A DNA stretch of 21,422 nt from a virus (IMGVR_UViG_3300021962_000758:1-21422); one strand, 5' to 3'. Shown: positions 1-6,965, counted from the stretch's first letter. Program-made: numbers and translations. Notes: generated by a model from the letters alone, not told the origin.

Positions 1-432
1 AAGATAACCAATATTCTTGTTTGCCAGACATGCTGGGAGCCAGATCAGCCTCAGTTGCAGCTTGGGATGTATCCGATCAATGACCCACAGGCAGTTAGGA
101 ACCCTCGCCCTGATACGAGCTATAATTCGTCAGGAACCAGTGGGTTACAGTTAGTTCCGGGAAGCACCGGGTACCCAGAAGGCGGAAGTAGAACTTATCA
201 GTGGGGTTGGAAGCCCGTTGGTGGTAGTTCTTCAGAAGATATAGGGCTTACTCCTAACTACTTAACCTCTGCCGGGGAAGTGGGAACGGTTATGTTTAAC
301 GTAGCGGCGTGGAGTGCTTCGACCAACTATGCTGTAGCTGATTCTGTTTCTTACAGTGGTGGGTATTATCTAGCAACTAAAGTGAACATAAACCATGCTC
401 CAACAGATGTAACGTACTGGGAATCTAACTAG
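1..432 (+). CDS. Virion-associated protein with CxxC knuckle and CBM5/12-like C-terminus (5' end missing)
   Basis: The frame is open from base 1, so the gene starts left of the window; at least 143 residues are present. The visible N-terminus reads KITNILVCQTCWEPDQPQ, a CxxC pair that could bind zinc or lie close to the true N-terminus. It is followed by a Pro/Asn-rich stretch (PINDPQAVRNPRPD) that I associate with small conserved phage proteins in structural modules. The last ~45 residues have the spacing of aromatic and glycine residues seen in CBM5/12 chitin/cellulose-binding modules: AW, then NYAVADSVSYSGGYYLA, and a terminal YW. Role is unknown. A carbohydrate-binding decoration or tail protein is an inference. 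A TTG at 55 is not needed as a start because the frame is open upstream. Confidence 0.7.
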   Translation, partial: KITNILVCQTCWEPDQPQLQLGMYPINDPQAVRNPRPDTSYNSSGTSGLQLVPGSTGYPEGGSRTYQWGWKPVGGSSSEDIGLTPNYLTSAGEVGTVMFNVAAWSASTNYAVADSVSYSGGYYLATKVNINHAPTDVTYWESN

Positions 433-441
433 GAGATTTAA

Positions 442-606
442 ATGAATCCGAAACAAGTAAAGATCATTGCTGATGTTGAAGTTAAGAAAGGCGTAAAAGG
501 GCATGAAAAGGCTATGCATAAAATGAGTAAGGGCGGCCCTACGGGTATGGCTATGAAAGCTGTAGGTCGTAACATGGCTCGTGCGAACAATCAGAGGGGC
601 AAATAA
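442..606 (+). CDS. Small basic phage protein, 54 aa, unknown function
   Basis: ATG at 442 has a strong ribosome binding site (AGGAG at 431-435) and the stop TAA shares its last A with the ATG of the next gene at 606. The 54-residue product is rich in Lys/Arg, Gly and Met (for example KKGVKGHEKAMHKMSKGG and a C-terminal GRNMARANNQRGK), with no hydrophobic segment and no cysteine. Charge and size would fit a nucleic-acid-binding or scaffold-like accessory protein, but nothing in the sequence shows that. It appears co-translated with the next small basic protein, whose C-terminus carries a similar MAR tripeptide. I do not recognise a named family. Confidence 0.75.
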   Translation: MNPKQVKIIADVEVKKGVKGHEKAMHKMSKGGPTGMAMKAVGRNMARANNQRGK

Positions 607-842
607 TGGCTGATAACAAACCTGCTTCTGCCTACGCTAAACCTCACACGATGCGTGGTGGGTCTGTGACGGTAAGCAACAACCCCGGTTCCGGTAATGA
701 TATGAGTCAGCTTAAAAACCGGGTTATGAGTACTGGCAATGTCAGCACTTCAATGAACAACGAGATCAAGACCTCTGGCATTCAAGTGCGCGGTGGTAAG
801 GCGCAGACCAAAGGTCGTATGGCTCGTGGCCCAATGGCGTAA
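606..842 (+). CDS. Small Gly/Met/Lys-rich phage protein, 78 aa
   Basis: The start overlaps the preceding stop by one base (TAATG), which suggests translational coupling. The protein is polar and low in complexity, with SerThrAsnGly-rich central residues and a basic tail (GGKAQTKGRMARGPMA). I have an unverified memory of similar GxxTKGxxxRGPMA-like tails in small proteins near head-tail genes of environmental phages. No catalytic motif, signal peptide or membrane segment is visible. The stop lies 3 bases before the adaptor gene, so it belongs to the same head-tail operon. A role as a minor structural or morphogenesis factor is inferred from position only. Confidence 0.75.
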   Translation: MADNKPASAYAKPHTMRGGSVTVSNNPGSGNDMSQLKNRVMSTGNVSTSMNNEIKTSGIQVRGGKAQTKGRMARGPMA

Positions 843-845
843 GCA

Positions 846-1562
846 ATGAATTACTCCGAGCTATTCATAGCCGTAAAGGGCTACCTTGAGAACGATTTCC
901 CAAGCACTGTCTTTACCGATAGTGCGGGGTCGTCTTCGTCTAGTGCGGCTACCCTGACTAGCAAAGAGCAGGTTAATACGTTCATCACTCAAGCAGAGCA
1001 GCGGATATATAACACCATTCAGTTCCCTTCGCTTCGTAAGAATGTGACGGGTACGTTGAGTACCAATAACAAATATCTTTCTTGCCCCACTGATTTCTTG
1101 GCTGTCTATTCGATGGCGGTTGTAAACACAGATGGCTCCTACTCTTTTCTTTTGAACAAGGATGTGAACTTCATTCGTGAGTCATATCCGATTCCTACTG
1201 ATACAGGGGTTCCTGCCTACTACGCATTGTTTGGGCCAGTATCCACCAATGAAGCAGAACTAACCTTTATCCTTGGGCCAACACCTGATTCTACCTACAC
1301 GATGGAACTGCATTACTTCTACTACCCAGAGAGCATCACAACCACCGCTTCAGGCACCACATGGATTGGGGACAATATTGACTCTGTTCTCCTCTACGGC
1401 TCGTTGGTCGAGGGCTACACCTTTATGAAAGGTGAAGCTGACATGATTGGCCTCTATGAGAAGAAGTATCAAGACGCCATGATGTTGGCTAAACGCCTTG
1501 GCGATGGCATGGAGCGCAGGGATGCTTACCGTTCTGGTCAGGCTAGGGTTCCTGTGCAATGA
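846..1562 (+). CDS. Head-tail adaptor, P22 gp4-like tail accessory factor
   Basis: This 238-residue protein has the features of podovirus adaptors related to P22 gp4: an N-terminal helix (ELFIAVKGYLENDF), a second helix (QVNTFITQAEQRIYNTIQFPSLRKN), then a beta-rich part with LSCPTDFLAVYSMAVV and a proline/aromatic strand region, and a C-terminal helix (LYEKKYQDAMMLAKRLGDGMERR). In P22 the gp4 ring sits between portal and gp10 nozzle and stabilises packaged DNA. The best partner here is the 706-residue protein at 8678. The 4-base ATGA overlap with the next gene indicates coupling. Family assignment rests on sequence pattern, not on a search. Confidence 0.72.
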   Translation: MNYSELFIAVKGYLENDFPSTVFTDSAGSSSSSAATLTSKEQVNTFITQAEQRIYNTIQFPSLRKNVTGTLSTNNKYLSCPTDFLAVYSMAVVNTDGSYSFLLNKDVNFIRESYPIPTDTGVPAYYALFGPVSTNEAELTFILGPTPDSTYTMELHYFYYPESITTTASGTTWIGDNIDSVLLYGSLVEGYTFMKGEADMIGLYEKKYQDAMMLAKRLGDGMERRDAYRSGQARVPVQ

Positions 1563-1990
1563 TCGCTCAAACTCTCACGACTTCTTTTAAAACGCAGCTT
1601 CTGACGGCTACGCATAATTTCACTGCGTCCACAGGGGATACGTTTAAGATAGCGTTGTATTTGTCTACAGCATCTCTGGGCGCGGACACGACTGTTTACA
1701 CGGCTACAGGTGAAATAACAGATACTGGATATACTGCGGGCGGAATAGCTTTAACGGCAATCACACCTACGTCATCCGGCACTACGGCGTATACATCGTT
1801 TAGCGCAGCTACGTTTACAGGCGTTGTGTCTTCAGTGATTGCGGGGGCATTGATATACAACAGCAGTAAATCTAATAAATCGGTAGCGGTGCTAGACTTT
1901 GGGAGTATGAAAACCTCTTCTGTGGCTACCCCGCTGGTTATTACATTCCCGACAGCTTCAGCTACAACAGCCATTATTCGGCTCCCCTAA
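1559..1990 (+). CDS. Beta-rich phage structural protein, 143 aa
   Basis: ATG overlaps the adaptor stop by 4 bases. The protein is almost wholly predicted beta: alternating Thr/Ser/Val stretches with conserved-looking blocks TFKIALYLSTASL, TGYTAGG, AGALIYNSS, KSVAVLDFGSMKTS and TFPTASATTAIIRL. I associate this pattern with a widespread family of small virion proteins in environmental phages whose role is not settled (tail tip or decoration are possibilities). There is no signal peptide or cysteine. The following gene looks like a distant relative with the same order of blocks. Being a phage structural protein is likely; a precise role is not supported. Confidence 0.68.
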   Translation: MIAQTLTTSFKTQLLTATHNFTASTGDTFKIALYLSTASLGADTTVYTATGEITDTGYTAGGIALTAITPTSSGTTAYTSFSAATFTGVVSSVIAGALIYNSSKSNKSVAVLDFGSMKTSSVATPLVITFPTASATTAIIRLP

Positions 1991-1999
1991 GAGGTTATT

Positions 2000-2578
2000 A
2001 TGACTATTGAGAAAGCAAAATCTACCGATACTGTGAGTAGCGGCCTTGTGGCTGGTACTAAATCTGGTGAGTCTGCCGTGGCGCTTGGGCGGTTTGATTT
2101 TGAATGTATTGGTGCAGATGGCAAGGTTAAGTGGACTGGGTCTGCTCCAAATCTGGTGGTGAACGTAGGTTTGGCGTATATGGCTGGTTCTGCGCTGACT
2201 AGTGTTACTGCAATAACCACTTGGTATGTTGGCCTGTATGGTGCGGGCGCGTCTAACACCCCTGCTGCTGCGGATACCATGTCGAGTCATGCTGGTTGGA
2301 CTGAGAATGTTGGCTACAGCAATGCTACTCGTGTGGCTTGCACGTTTGTCACAGCGACAACTGCCAACCCCTCTGTTGCGACAAACACAGCTTCACCTTC
2401 GTCGTTTACCATCAATGCAACTTCTACAGTTGGTGGCGCGTTCCTGACCAGTGGCAGTGCTAAGAGCGGCACGGCGGGAACACTGTTTTCAGCAGCGGAC
2501 TTTTCTTCTCCGGGGGATAGGTCTGTGACTTCGGGTGACACATTGAACGTGACCTACACTATGAGTTTGGCGGGGTAA
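2000..2578 (+). CDS. Beta-rich phage structural protein, 192 aa
   Basis: ATG at 2000 is preceded by GAGG at about 8 bases, and its stop shares one base with the next ATG (TAATG). After a polar 30-residue leader the sequence reads FDFECIGADGKVKWTGSAPN, followed by LVVNVGLAYMAG and WYVGLYG, a pattern I link to conserved but uncharacterised phage virion proteins. The rest is Thr/Ser/Ala-rich beta strand (VGYSNATR, TVGGAFLTSGSA, DTLNVTYTMSLAG). Block order matches the preceding gene, so a shared fold is plausible. There is no enzymatic motif, signal peptide or helix-rich segment. A tail or tail-fibre-network role is inferred from position before two tail-like proteins. Confidence 0.68.
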   Translation: MTIEKAKSTDTVSSGLVAGTKSGESAVALGRFDFECIGADGKVKWTGSAPNLVVNVGLAYMAGSALTSVTAITTWYVGLYGAGASNTPAAADTMSSHAGWTENVGYSNATRVACTFVTATTANPSVATNTASPSSFTINATSTVGGAFLTSGSAKSGTAGTLFSAADFSSPGDRSVTSGDTLNVTYTMSLAG

Positions 2579-3108
2579 TGGCTGGATGGAGTTCAGGCAC
2601 ATGGGGTGAATCTGGCTGGGGCATGTCTGTCTATGCCAGTGATCTAGCTGAGACAGGAACGGCAACAGAGGCGGTAAGTAGTACGCAGACGTTTATAAGT
2701 GCAGTAGCAGAAACAGGAACATCGACTGATGCATTTACCGTAGCAGCAAGTATATTCAACGCACCTGTAACTGAAACAGGAACCAGCACAGACGCAGTAA
2801 GCGCGGCGCAGATATTTATAAGCACAGTAGCAGAAACAGGGACAAGCACTGACTCGGTAAGTAGCAAACAAATATTTGCAAGTACGATAGCGGAGACTGG
2901 AACAGCAACAGACGCGGTAAGTAGTAACCAGACGTTTGTAAGTGCAATTTCTGAAACAGGGACAGCGACTGATTTATTTGCGTGTGTGTTTCTCTGGAAC
3001 GTAATTGACGATACGCAGACTCCAAACTGGACAGGTATCAGCACTACACAAACTCCAAGCTGGGGAGCGATAAGTAATACGCAGACACCCAACTGGACAA
3101 ATATTTAA
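2578..3108 (+). CDS. Repeat-rich tail protein with 20-aa ETGTxTDAVS and 11-aa TQTPNW repeats
   Basis: The 176-residue protein opens with a Trp/Gly stretch (GWSSGTWGESGWG). Five full and one partial copy of a ~20-residue unit (consensus AETGTATDAVSSxQxFxSAV) span residues 24-134. The protein closes with three 11-residue units containing TQTPNW or TQTPSW. Trp/Gly starts and SQTPxW/TQTPxW ends are, as far as I recall, typical of small tail proteins encoded before phage tail fibres. The regular repeat and lack of charged core suggest an elongated beta structure, but the function is unknown. The gene lies 13 bases before the tail fibre. Frame and stop are unambiguous. Confidence 0.72.
   Translation: MAGWSSGTWGESGWGMSVYASDLAETGTATEAVSSTQTFISAVAETGTSTDAFTVAASIFNAPVTETGTSTDAVSAAQIFISTVAETGTSTDSVSSKQIFASTIAETGTATDAVSSNQTFVSAISETGTATDLFACVFLWNVIDDTQTPNWTGISTTQTPSWGAISNTQTPNWTNI
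2647..2979 (+). repeat. Tandem 60-base coding repeat (ETGT units)
   Basis: There are five complete units (60, 63, 60, 60, 60 bases) and a 30-base partial sixth. All keep the peptide core ETGT(A/S)T(D/E). The DNA differs mostly at third positions between units, so the repeat is old enough to have drifted at the base level while the peptide was kept. Confidence 0.85.
3007..3105 (+). repeat. Three 33-base units coding TQTPxW repeats
   Basis: Three consecutive 11-residue units end the protein: DDTQTPNWTGI, STTQTPSWGAI and SNTQTPNWTNI. The stop codon follows directly at 3106-3108. Confidence 0.85.
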
Positions 3109-3121
3109 TTAGGGAAACAAC

Positions 3122-6100
3122 ATGGCCTCTACGTATTCGACAAATCTCGCGCTGGAGCTTATTGGCACAGGCGAACAATCTGGTACTTGGGGAACCACAA
3201 CCAATACCAACCTTGGCACTCTGTTGGAGCAAGCCATCAGTGGCTATGTAACCCAAGCCATTACTGACGGATCGGGTGCGAACACTACGATTACGATCCC
3301 CAATGGCGCTACGGGTGTAGCTCGTAACATGTTCATTGAGATGACGGGTGCTTTGTCGTTCTCCACGACTAGCCTGATTGTCCCCGCCAACAAGAAGATG
3401 TATTTCGTCTACAACAACACTTCCGGTGGTTTTGCTGTAACCGTGAAGGTGTCCGGTCAGACTGGGATACTTGTTCCTACAGGCAAGAAAGTCGTTCTGA
3501 CCTGCAACGGCACGGACATCGTAGAGGCACATACCGCTATCGTTGGTAACGCCACAATGGGCGGAACGCTGGGTGTAACCGGAACCACCACCGCAGCGGC
3601 AATCAACGCCTCTGGCACGGTAGCGATGGCAGGAGCAGCTACCGTTGGGACTACCCTCGGTGTAACGGGCGTAGCCACGTTAGGCAACGGCGCAATTCTC
3701 GGCACCCCCGCCTCCGCGACACTTACTAACGCAACCGGACTGCCAATCTCTAGCGGTGTTTCAGGTCTGGGGACGGGCGTAGCTACTGCGCTGGGAGTTA
3801 ATACAGGCTCCGCTGGCGCGATGGTGTTGTTTAACGGTGCGCTTGGAACTCCGACATCCGGCACAGTAACCAACCTAACCGGCACTGCCTCAATCAATAT
3901 CAACGGCACCGTAGGCGCTACGACTCCTGCTGCGGGTGCGTTTACCTCACTCACTGCATCCACAACCCTGACTGTAACGGGGGCGGGTTCCATTGAAGGT
4001 CTAACAGTAGGCCGTGGTGCAGGTGCTGTAGCGACGAATACGGCGGTGGGTGTTAGTGCTTTGGCGGCTAATACTACTGGCAACAATAGCGTGGCTGTAG
4101 GCTATCAAGCATTAAAAGCAAACACAACTGGTGAGTTCAATGTTGCTGTTGGTACTGACTCACTAAAAAGCAATACAACAGGCGGTTACAACACAGCGGC
4201 TGGCAGAGAGGTAATGGCGACAAATACAACAGGAGCCAATAATTCTGCTTTTGGGTATACCGCTCTTGTATTAAATACAACAGGTGGAAATAACACAGCA
4301 ATGGGCTATCAAGCCCTTCTATCCAACACCACAGCATCAAACAACACTGCTGTAGGTTATCAGGCGGGTTATGCAAATACTACTGGACTTCAAAATACCG
4401 CGCTTGGTTATTTGGCGATGTATAGCAACACTACTGCTACTCAAGGGTTGGGTGTTGGCTCTCAGGCTTTATACAGCAATACAACAGGCGCTAACAATAC
4501 AGCCGTTGGAGCGGCTTACCCTCTTTACTACAACACGACTGGAAGCAACAATACCGCAGTAGGTATGCAGGCTCTTGGCTCCAACACCACAGCATCAAAC
4601 AACACTGCTGTAGGTTATCAGGCGGGGTATACGAATACAGCGGCAAACCAAACTTTTGTTGGTTATCAGGCGGGACTTAACACAACTACAGGACAACAAA
4701 ATACTGCCGTAGGACAAGAGTCGCTAAAAGCAAACACAACGGGTATTGGCAACGTTGCAATGGGTGCGGGAGCGCTTCTTTCTGCAACAACGGCTAGTAA
4801 CAACACTGGTCTTGGTTATGGCGCACTTCAGTCCAACACCACAGCATCAAACAACACTGCTGTAGGTTATCAGGCGGCTTACACAAACAGCACGGGCACA
4901 AACCTCACAGCTATTGGTATTCAGTCTGGTTATTTGTTTGTTGGTTCTGTCTCCGAAGCATACGGAAGCACGTTTTTGGGTCGCCAAGCGGGTCAATCAA
5001 CATCAAGCGGATATGACAATGCTTTTGTTGGCGCAAGGGCTGGTAACTTAAACACAACAGGCGCAACAAACGTAGCTGTAGGCGCTGCCGCCCTCTACTC
5101 CAGCACCACAGCATCTAACAACACCGCTGTAGGTTATCAGGCGGGGTATACAGGAACTACTGCGGCAAACAATGTGTGGGTTGGCTACCAAGCGGGTAAA
5201 TCTGCAACAGGAAATTACAATGTTGGTGTAGGTGACAGAGCACTTACTGCAATGACAAGTGCCGAAAAGAATTCAGCATTTGGCATGATAGCATTGTTTT
5301 CAAATACAACAGGTTCATACAACACGGGTATAGGAAGTTCTGCATTAGAAGGAAATACTACAGGCGGTAACAATACTGCTGTTGGATTGCAAGCACTCCA
5401 AGCAAATACCACAGCATCTAACAACACTGCTGTAGGTTATCAGGCGGGGTATAGTGGCACTACCGCAACTCAAGTGGTTGCAATTGGTGGCGGGGCTTTA
5501 TACGCAAACACAGTCGATTACGGCACTGCTGTCGGTTTTCAAGCGTTGACTGCCAACACAACTGGTGCGGGAAATGCCGCTTTTGGTGCAACTGCTTTGG
5601 CAGGTAATACAACTGGTTCGGGAAATAGTGCGTTTGGTACATTTGCGTTTGCGGTATCAAATAGTCCATTACAAGCTAACACTACAGGCAGTAACAATTC
5701 CGCATTTGGTTTGGGTGCGTTGGCTGCCAACACCACAGCATCTAACAACACTGCTGTAGGTTATCAGGCGGGGTATAGCAACACGACTGGTGCTGGTAAT
5801 ACATTTGTTGGTTACACAGCAGGAACAGCAGTAACTACAGGGTCAAATTTAACTGTTATTGGTAATGCTGCCGTAGCATCTGCTGTTGGTGCAACAAATG
5901 AAATTACTTTAGGCAACAGTTCTATTGCTACATTGCGTTGCCAAGTAACTACCATAACGGCTCTATCTGATTCTCGTGATAAAGAAAACATACAAGAATT
6001 GCAAGCAGGATTAGATTTTGTAAGCAAATTAAAGCCCGTATCATTTGACTGGAATATGCGTGATGGCGGTAAAGTTGGAATTGCAGATACTGGTTTTATT

Positions 6101-6286
6101 GCACAAGACCTTAAACAAGTCCAAATTGATACTGGAATAACTATTCCTGATTTGGTTTACGAAGAAAACCCAGAAAGACTTGAAGCTGGTTATGGCAAGT
6201 TATTGCCTGTAATAGTCAAAGCCATCCAAGAACAACAAGCAATTATTGAATCACTCAAGGCACGTTTGGATGCCGCTAATCTTTAA
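3122..6286 (+). CDS. Tail fibre: phage anchor, YadA-like head repeats, peptidase S74 chaperone
   Basis: This 1054-residue receptor-binding candidate has three parts. Residues 1-140 are a phage-type N-terminus (NLALELIGTGEQSGTWG, TNTNLGTLLEQAI). Residues 140-300 are Gly/Thr-rich beta units (LGTPASATLTNATGLP, LGTPTSGTVTNLTG). Residues 305-940 hold about 37 degenerate 15-17-residue units of the type NNTAVGYQAL(x)3NTTG, as in YadA/Hia trimeric adhesin heads. The C-terminus from Ser949 (SDSRDKENI) is a peptidase S74/endosialidase-type chaperone, ending in a helical tail (LLPVIVKAIQEQQAIIE). In the family, the Ser/Lys-containing SDxRxK motif mediates self-cleavage after trimer folding; both residues (Ser949, Lys954) are present. 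The start has GGGAA upstream. Base composition drops sharply after about 4100. Confidence 0.9.
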   Translation: MASTYSTNLALELIGTGEQSGTWGTTTNTNLGTLLEQAISGYVTQAITDGSGANTTITIPNGATGVARNMFIEMTGALSFSTTSLIVPANKKMYFVYNNTSGGFAVTVKVSGQTGILVPTGKKVVLTCNGTDIVEAHTAIVGNATMGGTLGVTGTTTAAAINASGTVAMAGAATVGTTLGVTGVATLGNGAILGTPASATLTNATGLPISSGVSGLGTGVATALGVNTGSAGAMVLFNGALGTPTSGTVTNLTGTASININGTVGATTPAAGAFTSLTASTTLTVTGAGSIEGLTVGRGAGAVATNTAVGVSALAANTTGNNSVAVGYQALKANTTGEFNVAVGTDSLKSNTTGGYNTAAGREVMATNTTGANNSAFGYTALVLNTTGGNNTAMGYQALLSNTTASNNTAVGYQAGYANTTGLQNTALGYLAMYSNTTATQGLGVGSQALYSNTTGANNTAVGAAYPLYYNTTGSNNTAVGMQALGSNTTASNNTAVGYQAGYTNTAANQTFVGYQAGLNTTTGQQNTAVGQESLKANTTGIGNVAMGAGALLSATTASNNTGLGYGALQSNTTASNNTAVGYQAAYTNSTGTNLTAIGIQSGYLFVGSVSEAYGSTFLGRQAGQSTSSGYDNAFVGARAGNLNTTGATNVAVGAAALYSSTTASNNTAVGYQAGYTGTTAANNVWVGYQAGKSATGNYNVGVGDRALTAMTSAEKNSAFGMIALFSNTTGSYNTGIGSSALEGNTTGGNNTAVGLQALQANTTASNNTAVGYQAGYSGTTATQVVAIGGGALYANTVDYGTAVGFQALTANTTGAGNAAFGATALAGNTTGSGNSAFGTFAFAVSNSPLQANTTGSNNSAFGLGALAANTTASNNTAVGYQAGYSNTTGAGNTFVGYTAGTAVTTGSNLTVIGNAAVASAVGATNEITLGNSSIATLRCQVTTITALSDSRDKENIQELQAGLDFVSKLKPVSFDWNMRDGGKVGIADTGFIAQDLKQVQIDTGITIPDLVYEENPERLEAGYGKLLPVIVKAIQEQQAIIESLKARLDAANL
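4034..5940 (+). repeat. About 37 YadA-head-like units in the tail fibre
   Basis: Successive units of mostly 16-17 residues share N(N/S/T)(T/A)(A/F)(V/F)G in the first half and (N)TT(G/A) at the end. This is the register of left-handed parallel beta-roll head domains of trimeric autotransporters. Two longer units interrupt the period (around YLFVGSVSEAYG and FAFAVSNSPLQ). The count is by eye and may be off by one or two. Confidence 0.8.
4325..5772 (+). repeat. Six near-identical 44-base cassettes coding NTTASNNTAVGYQAGY
   Basis: Copies start at 4325, 4583, 4835, 5102, 5405 and 5729 and run about 44 bases. The first three share TCA in the Ser codon and the last three TCT; otherwise only scattered bases differ, for example AGC at 5102 and AAT at 5405. 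Spacings are 258, 252, 267, 303 and 324 bases, all multiples of three. The intervening head units are much more divergent at DNA level. Confidence 0.88.
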
Positions 6287-6301
6287 ACTGAAAGGTAAAT
6301 C

Positions 6302-6619
6302 ATGACAACTTTCACCACAACCATCACCCGCATGTACACCCTGCAACAGCCTGACCCAGACTATGTCGTCAACGCTTTGTGGGAAGTCACTGGCGTAGAT
6401 GGCACTAACACTGCCTCTATCGGTGGCAACACGCAGTTCAACTCTGCTGACCAAGAGGGTGCATTCATCCCCTACGCCAGCTTGACTCAAGCGCAGGTCA
6501 TTGGCTGGATTCCTGAGTCAGCCATTACAAGCGCACAGCAGTGTGTGCAGGGACAGATCGACAGCATGATCACGCCCCCTGTTAGTCCGGCAAATACACC
6601 GTTGCCGTGGGGCGCGTGA
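6302..6619 (+). CDS. Small conserved protein downstream of tail fibre, 105 aa
   Basis: ATG at 6302 follows AAAGG by about 6 bases. The protein begins with a beta strand run (TTFTTTITRMYTLQQPDPDYVV), then ALWEVTGVDGTN and GGNTQFNSADQEGAFIPYASLT, and an amphipathic helix (QAQVIGWIPESAITSAQQCV) before a proline-rich end. I associate this with a conserved phage family found directly after tail fibres, possibly a fibre assembly or capping factor, but I cannot name it with confidence. There is one cysteine and no signal or membrane segment. Its stop overlaps the next ATG by one base (TGATG), so it is coupled to the lysis cassette. Confidence 0.7.
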   Translation: MTTFTTTITRMYTLQQPDPDYVVNALWEVTGVDGTNTASIGGNTQFNSADQEGAFIPYASLTQAQVIGWIPESAITSAQQCVQGQIDSMITPPVSPANTPLPWGA

Positions 6620-6801
6620 TGAACCTGCTTAAAAGCAAAACAGTCTGGTATGCGATTCTAATCGCAGTCTTGTCCATCGTTCAGGGCTATATAGGTTTGC
6701 TGCCGATGACGCCGGTAGCACAGATGGTTATCGGGATAGGTATCTCGGTGGGCATCGTTATTTTGCGTCTACTCACCACTCAACCGATAGGGGATAAGTA
6801 A
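6619..6801 (+). CDS. Two-helix membrane protein, holin-like candidate, 60 aa
   Basis: ATG at 6619 shares one base with the preceding TGA, which favours it over the in-frame GTG at 6607. The product has two hydrophobic helices: about residues 9-29 (VWYAILIAVLSIVQGYIGLL) and 34-53 (VAQMVIGIGISVGIVILRLL), with a short polar loop (PMTP) and a basic N-terminus. Size and topology fit a small class II-type holin or an antiholin. A separate 3-TM holin lies at 7723, so this one may be the partner or regulator. The stop overlaps the next ATG by one base. Membrane location is well supported; lysis function is inferred from neighbours. Confidence 0.75.
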   Translation: MNLLKSKTVWYAILIAVLSIVQGYIGLLPMTPVAQMVIGIGISVGIVILRLLTTQPIGDK

Positions 6802-6965
6802 TGATTAACTTAGAACTCGATGTAAATGAAGTGAACGGCATCCTGCAAGCACTGGGTAACATGCCTTTTGCTCAAGTAGCACCGCTGATACAGAAAATAC
6901 AATTACAAGCGCAGCCACAGGTGAAAACCAACGGCGCAGACGGTATCGAAGCACCGATTCAATAA
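6801..6965 (+). CDS. Tiny hypothetical protein, 54 aa
   Basis: ATG at 6801 overlaps the previous stop (TAATG), and the TAA ends at 6965, 9 bases before the next start. The sequence begins MINLELDVNEVNGILQALGN, followed by MPFAQVAPLIQKIQLQAQPQ, an amphipathic helical region, and a polar tail. There is no membrane segment, cysteine or catalytic motif. I have an unverified impression that similar short proteins with LDVNEVNxILxALGxxPF occur near tail fibre and lysis genes in environmental phages. Function is unknown. The tight fit between two genes and the conserved-looking helix make it likely to be real. Confidence 0.72.
   Translation: MINLELDVNEVNGILQALGNMPFAQVAPLIQKIQLQAQPQVKTNGADGIEAPIQ

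Noticed and set aside
55-57. TTG as start of the leftmost gene
   Set aside because: The frame is open to base 1 and encodes the conserved-looking CxxC segment upstream, so the true start is outside the window.
2631-3092. Long antisense open frame over the ETGT repeat protein
   Set aside because: It is the reverse of a tandem repeat with biased codons; no ribosome site or operon context, and every other gene is on the + strand.
3457-4086. 209-codon antisense open frame within the tail fibre
   Set aside because: Low-complexity Val/Pro/Ala product created by the GC-rich repeat codons of the fibre; no independent support.
4325-5772. CRISPR-like array
   Set aside because: The six repeats are spaced 252-324 bases apart, all in frame, and code the head motif of the tail fibre; the intervening DNA is coding, not spacers.
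4034-5940. Bacterial trimeric autotransporter gene
   Set aside because: There is no signal peptide or C-terminal membrane beta-barrel; the phage N-terminus and S74 chaperone show it is a tail fibre.
6607-6609. GTG start for the two-helix membrane protein
   Set aside because: ATG at 6619 overlaps the preceding stop (TGATG) as at other junctions in this operon and starts right before the hydrophobic helix.
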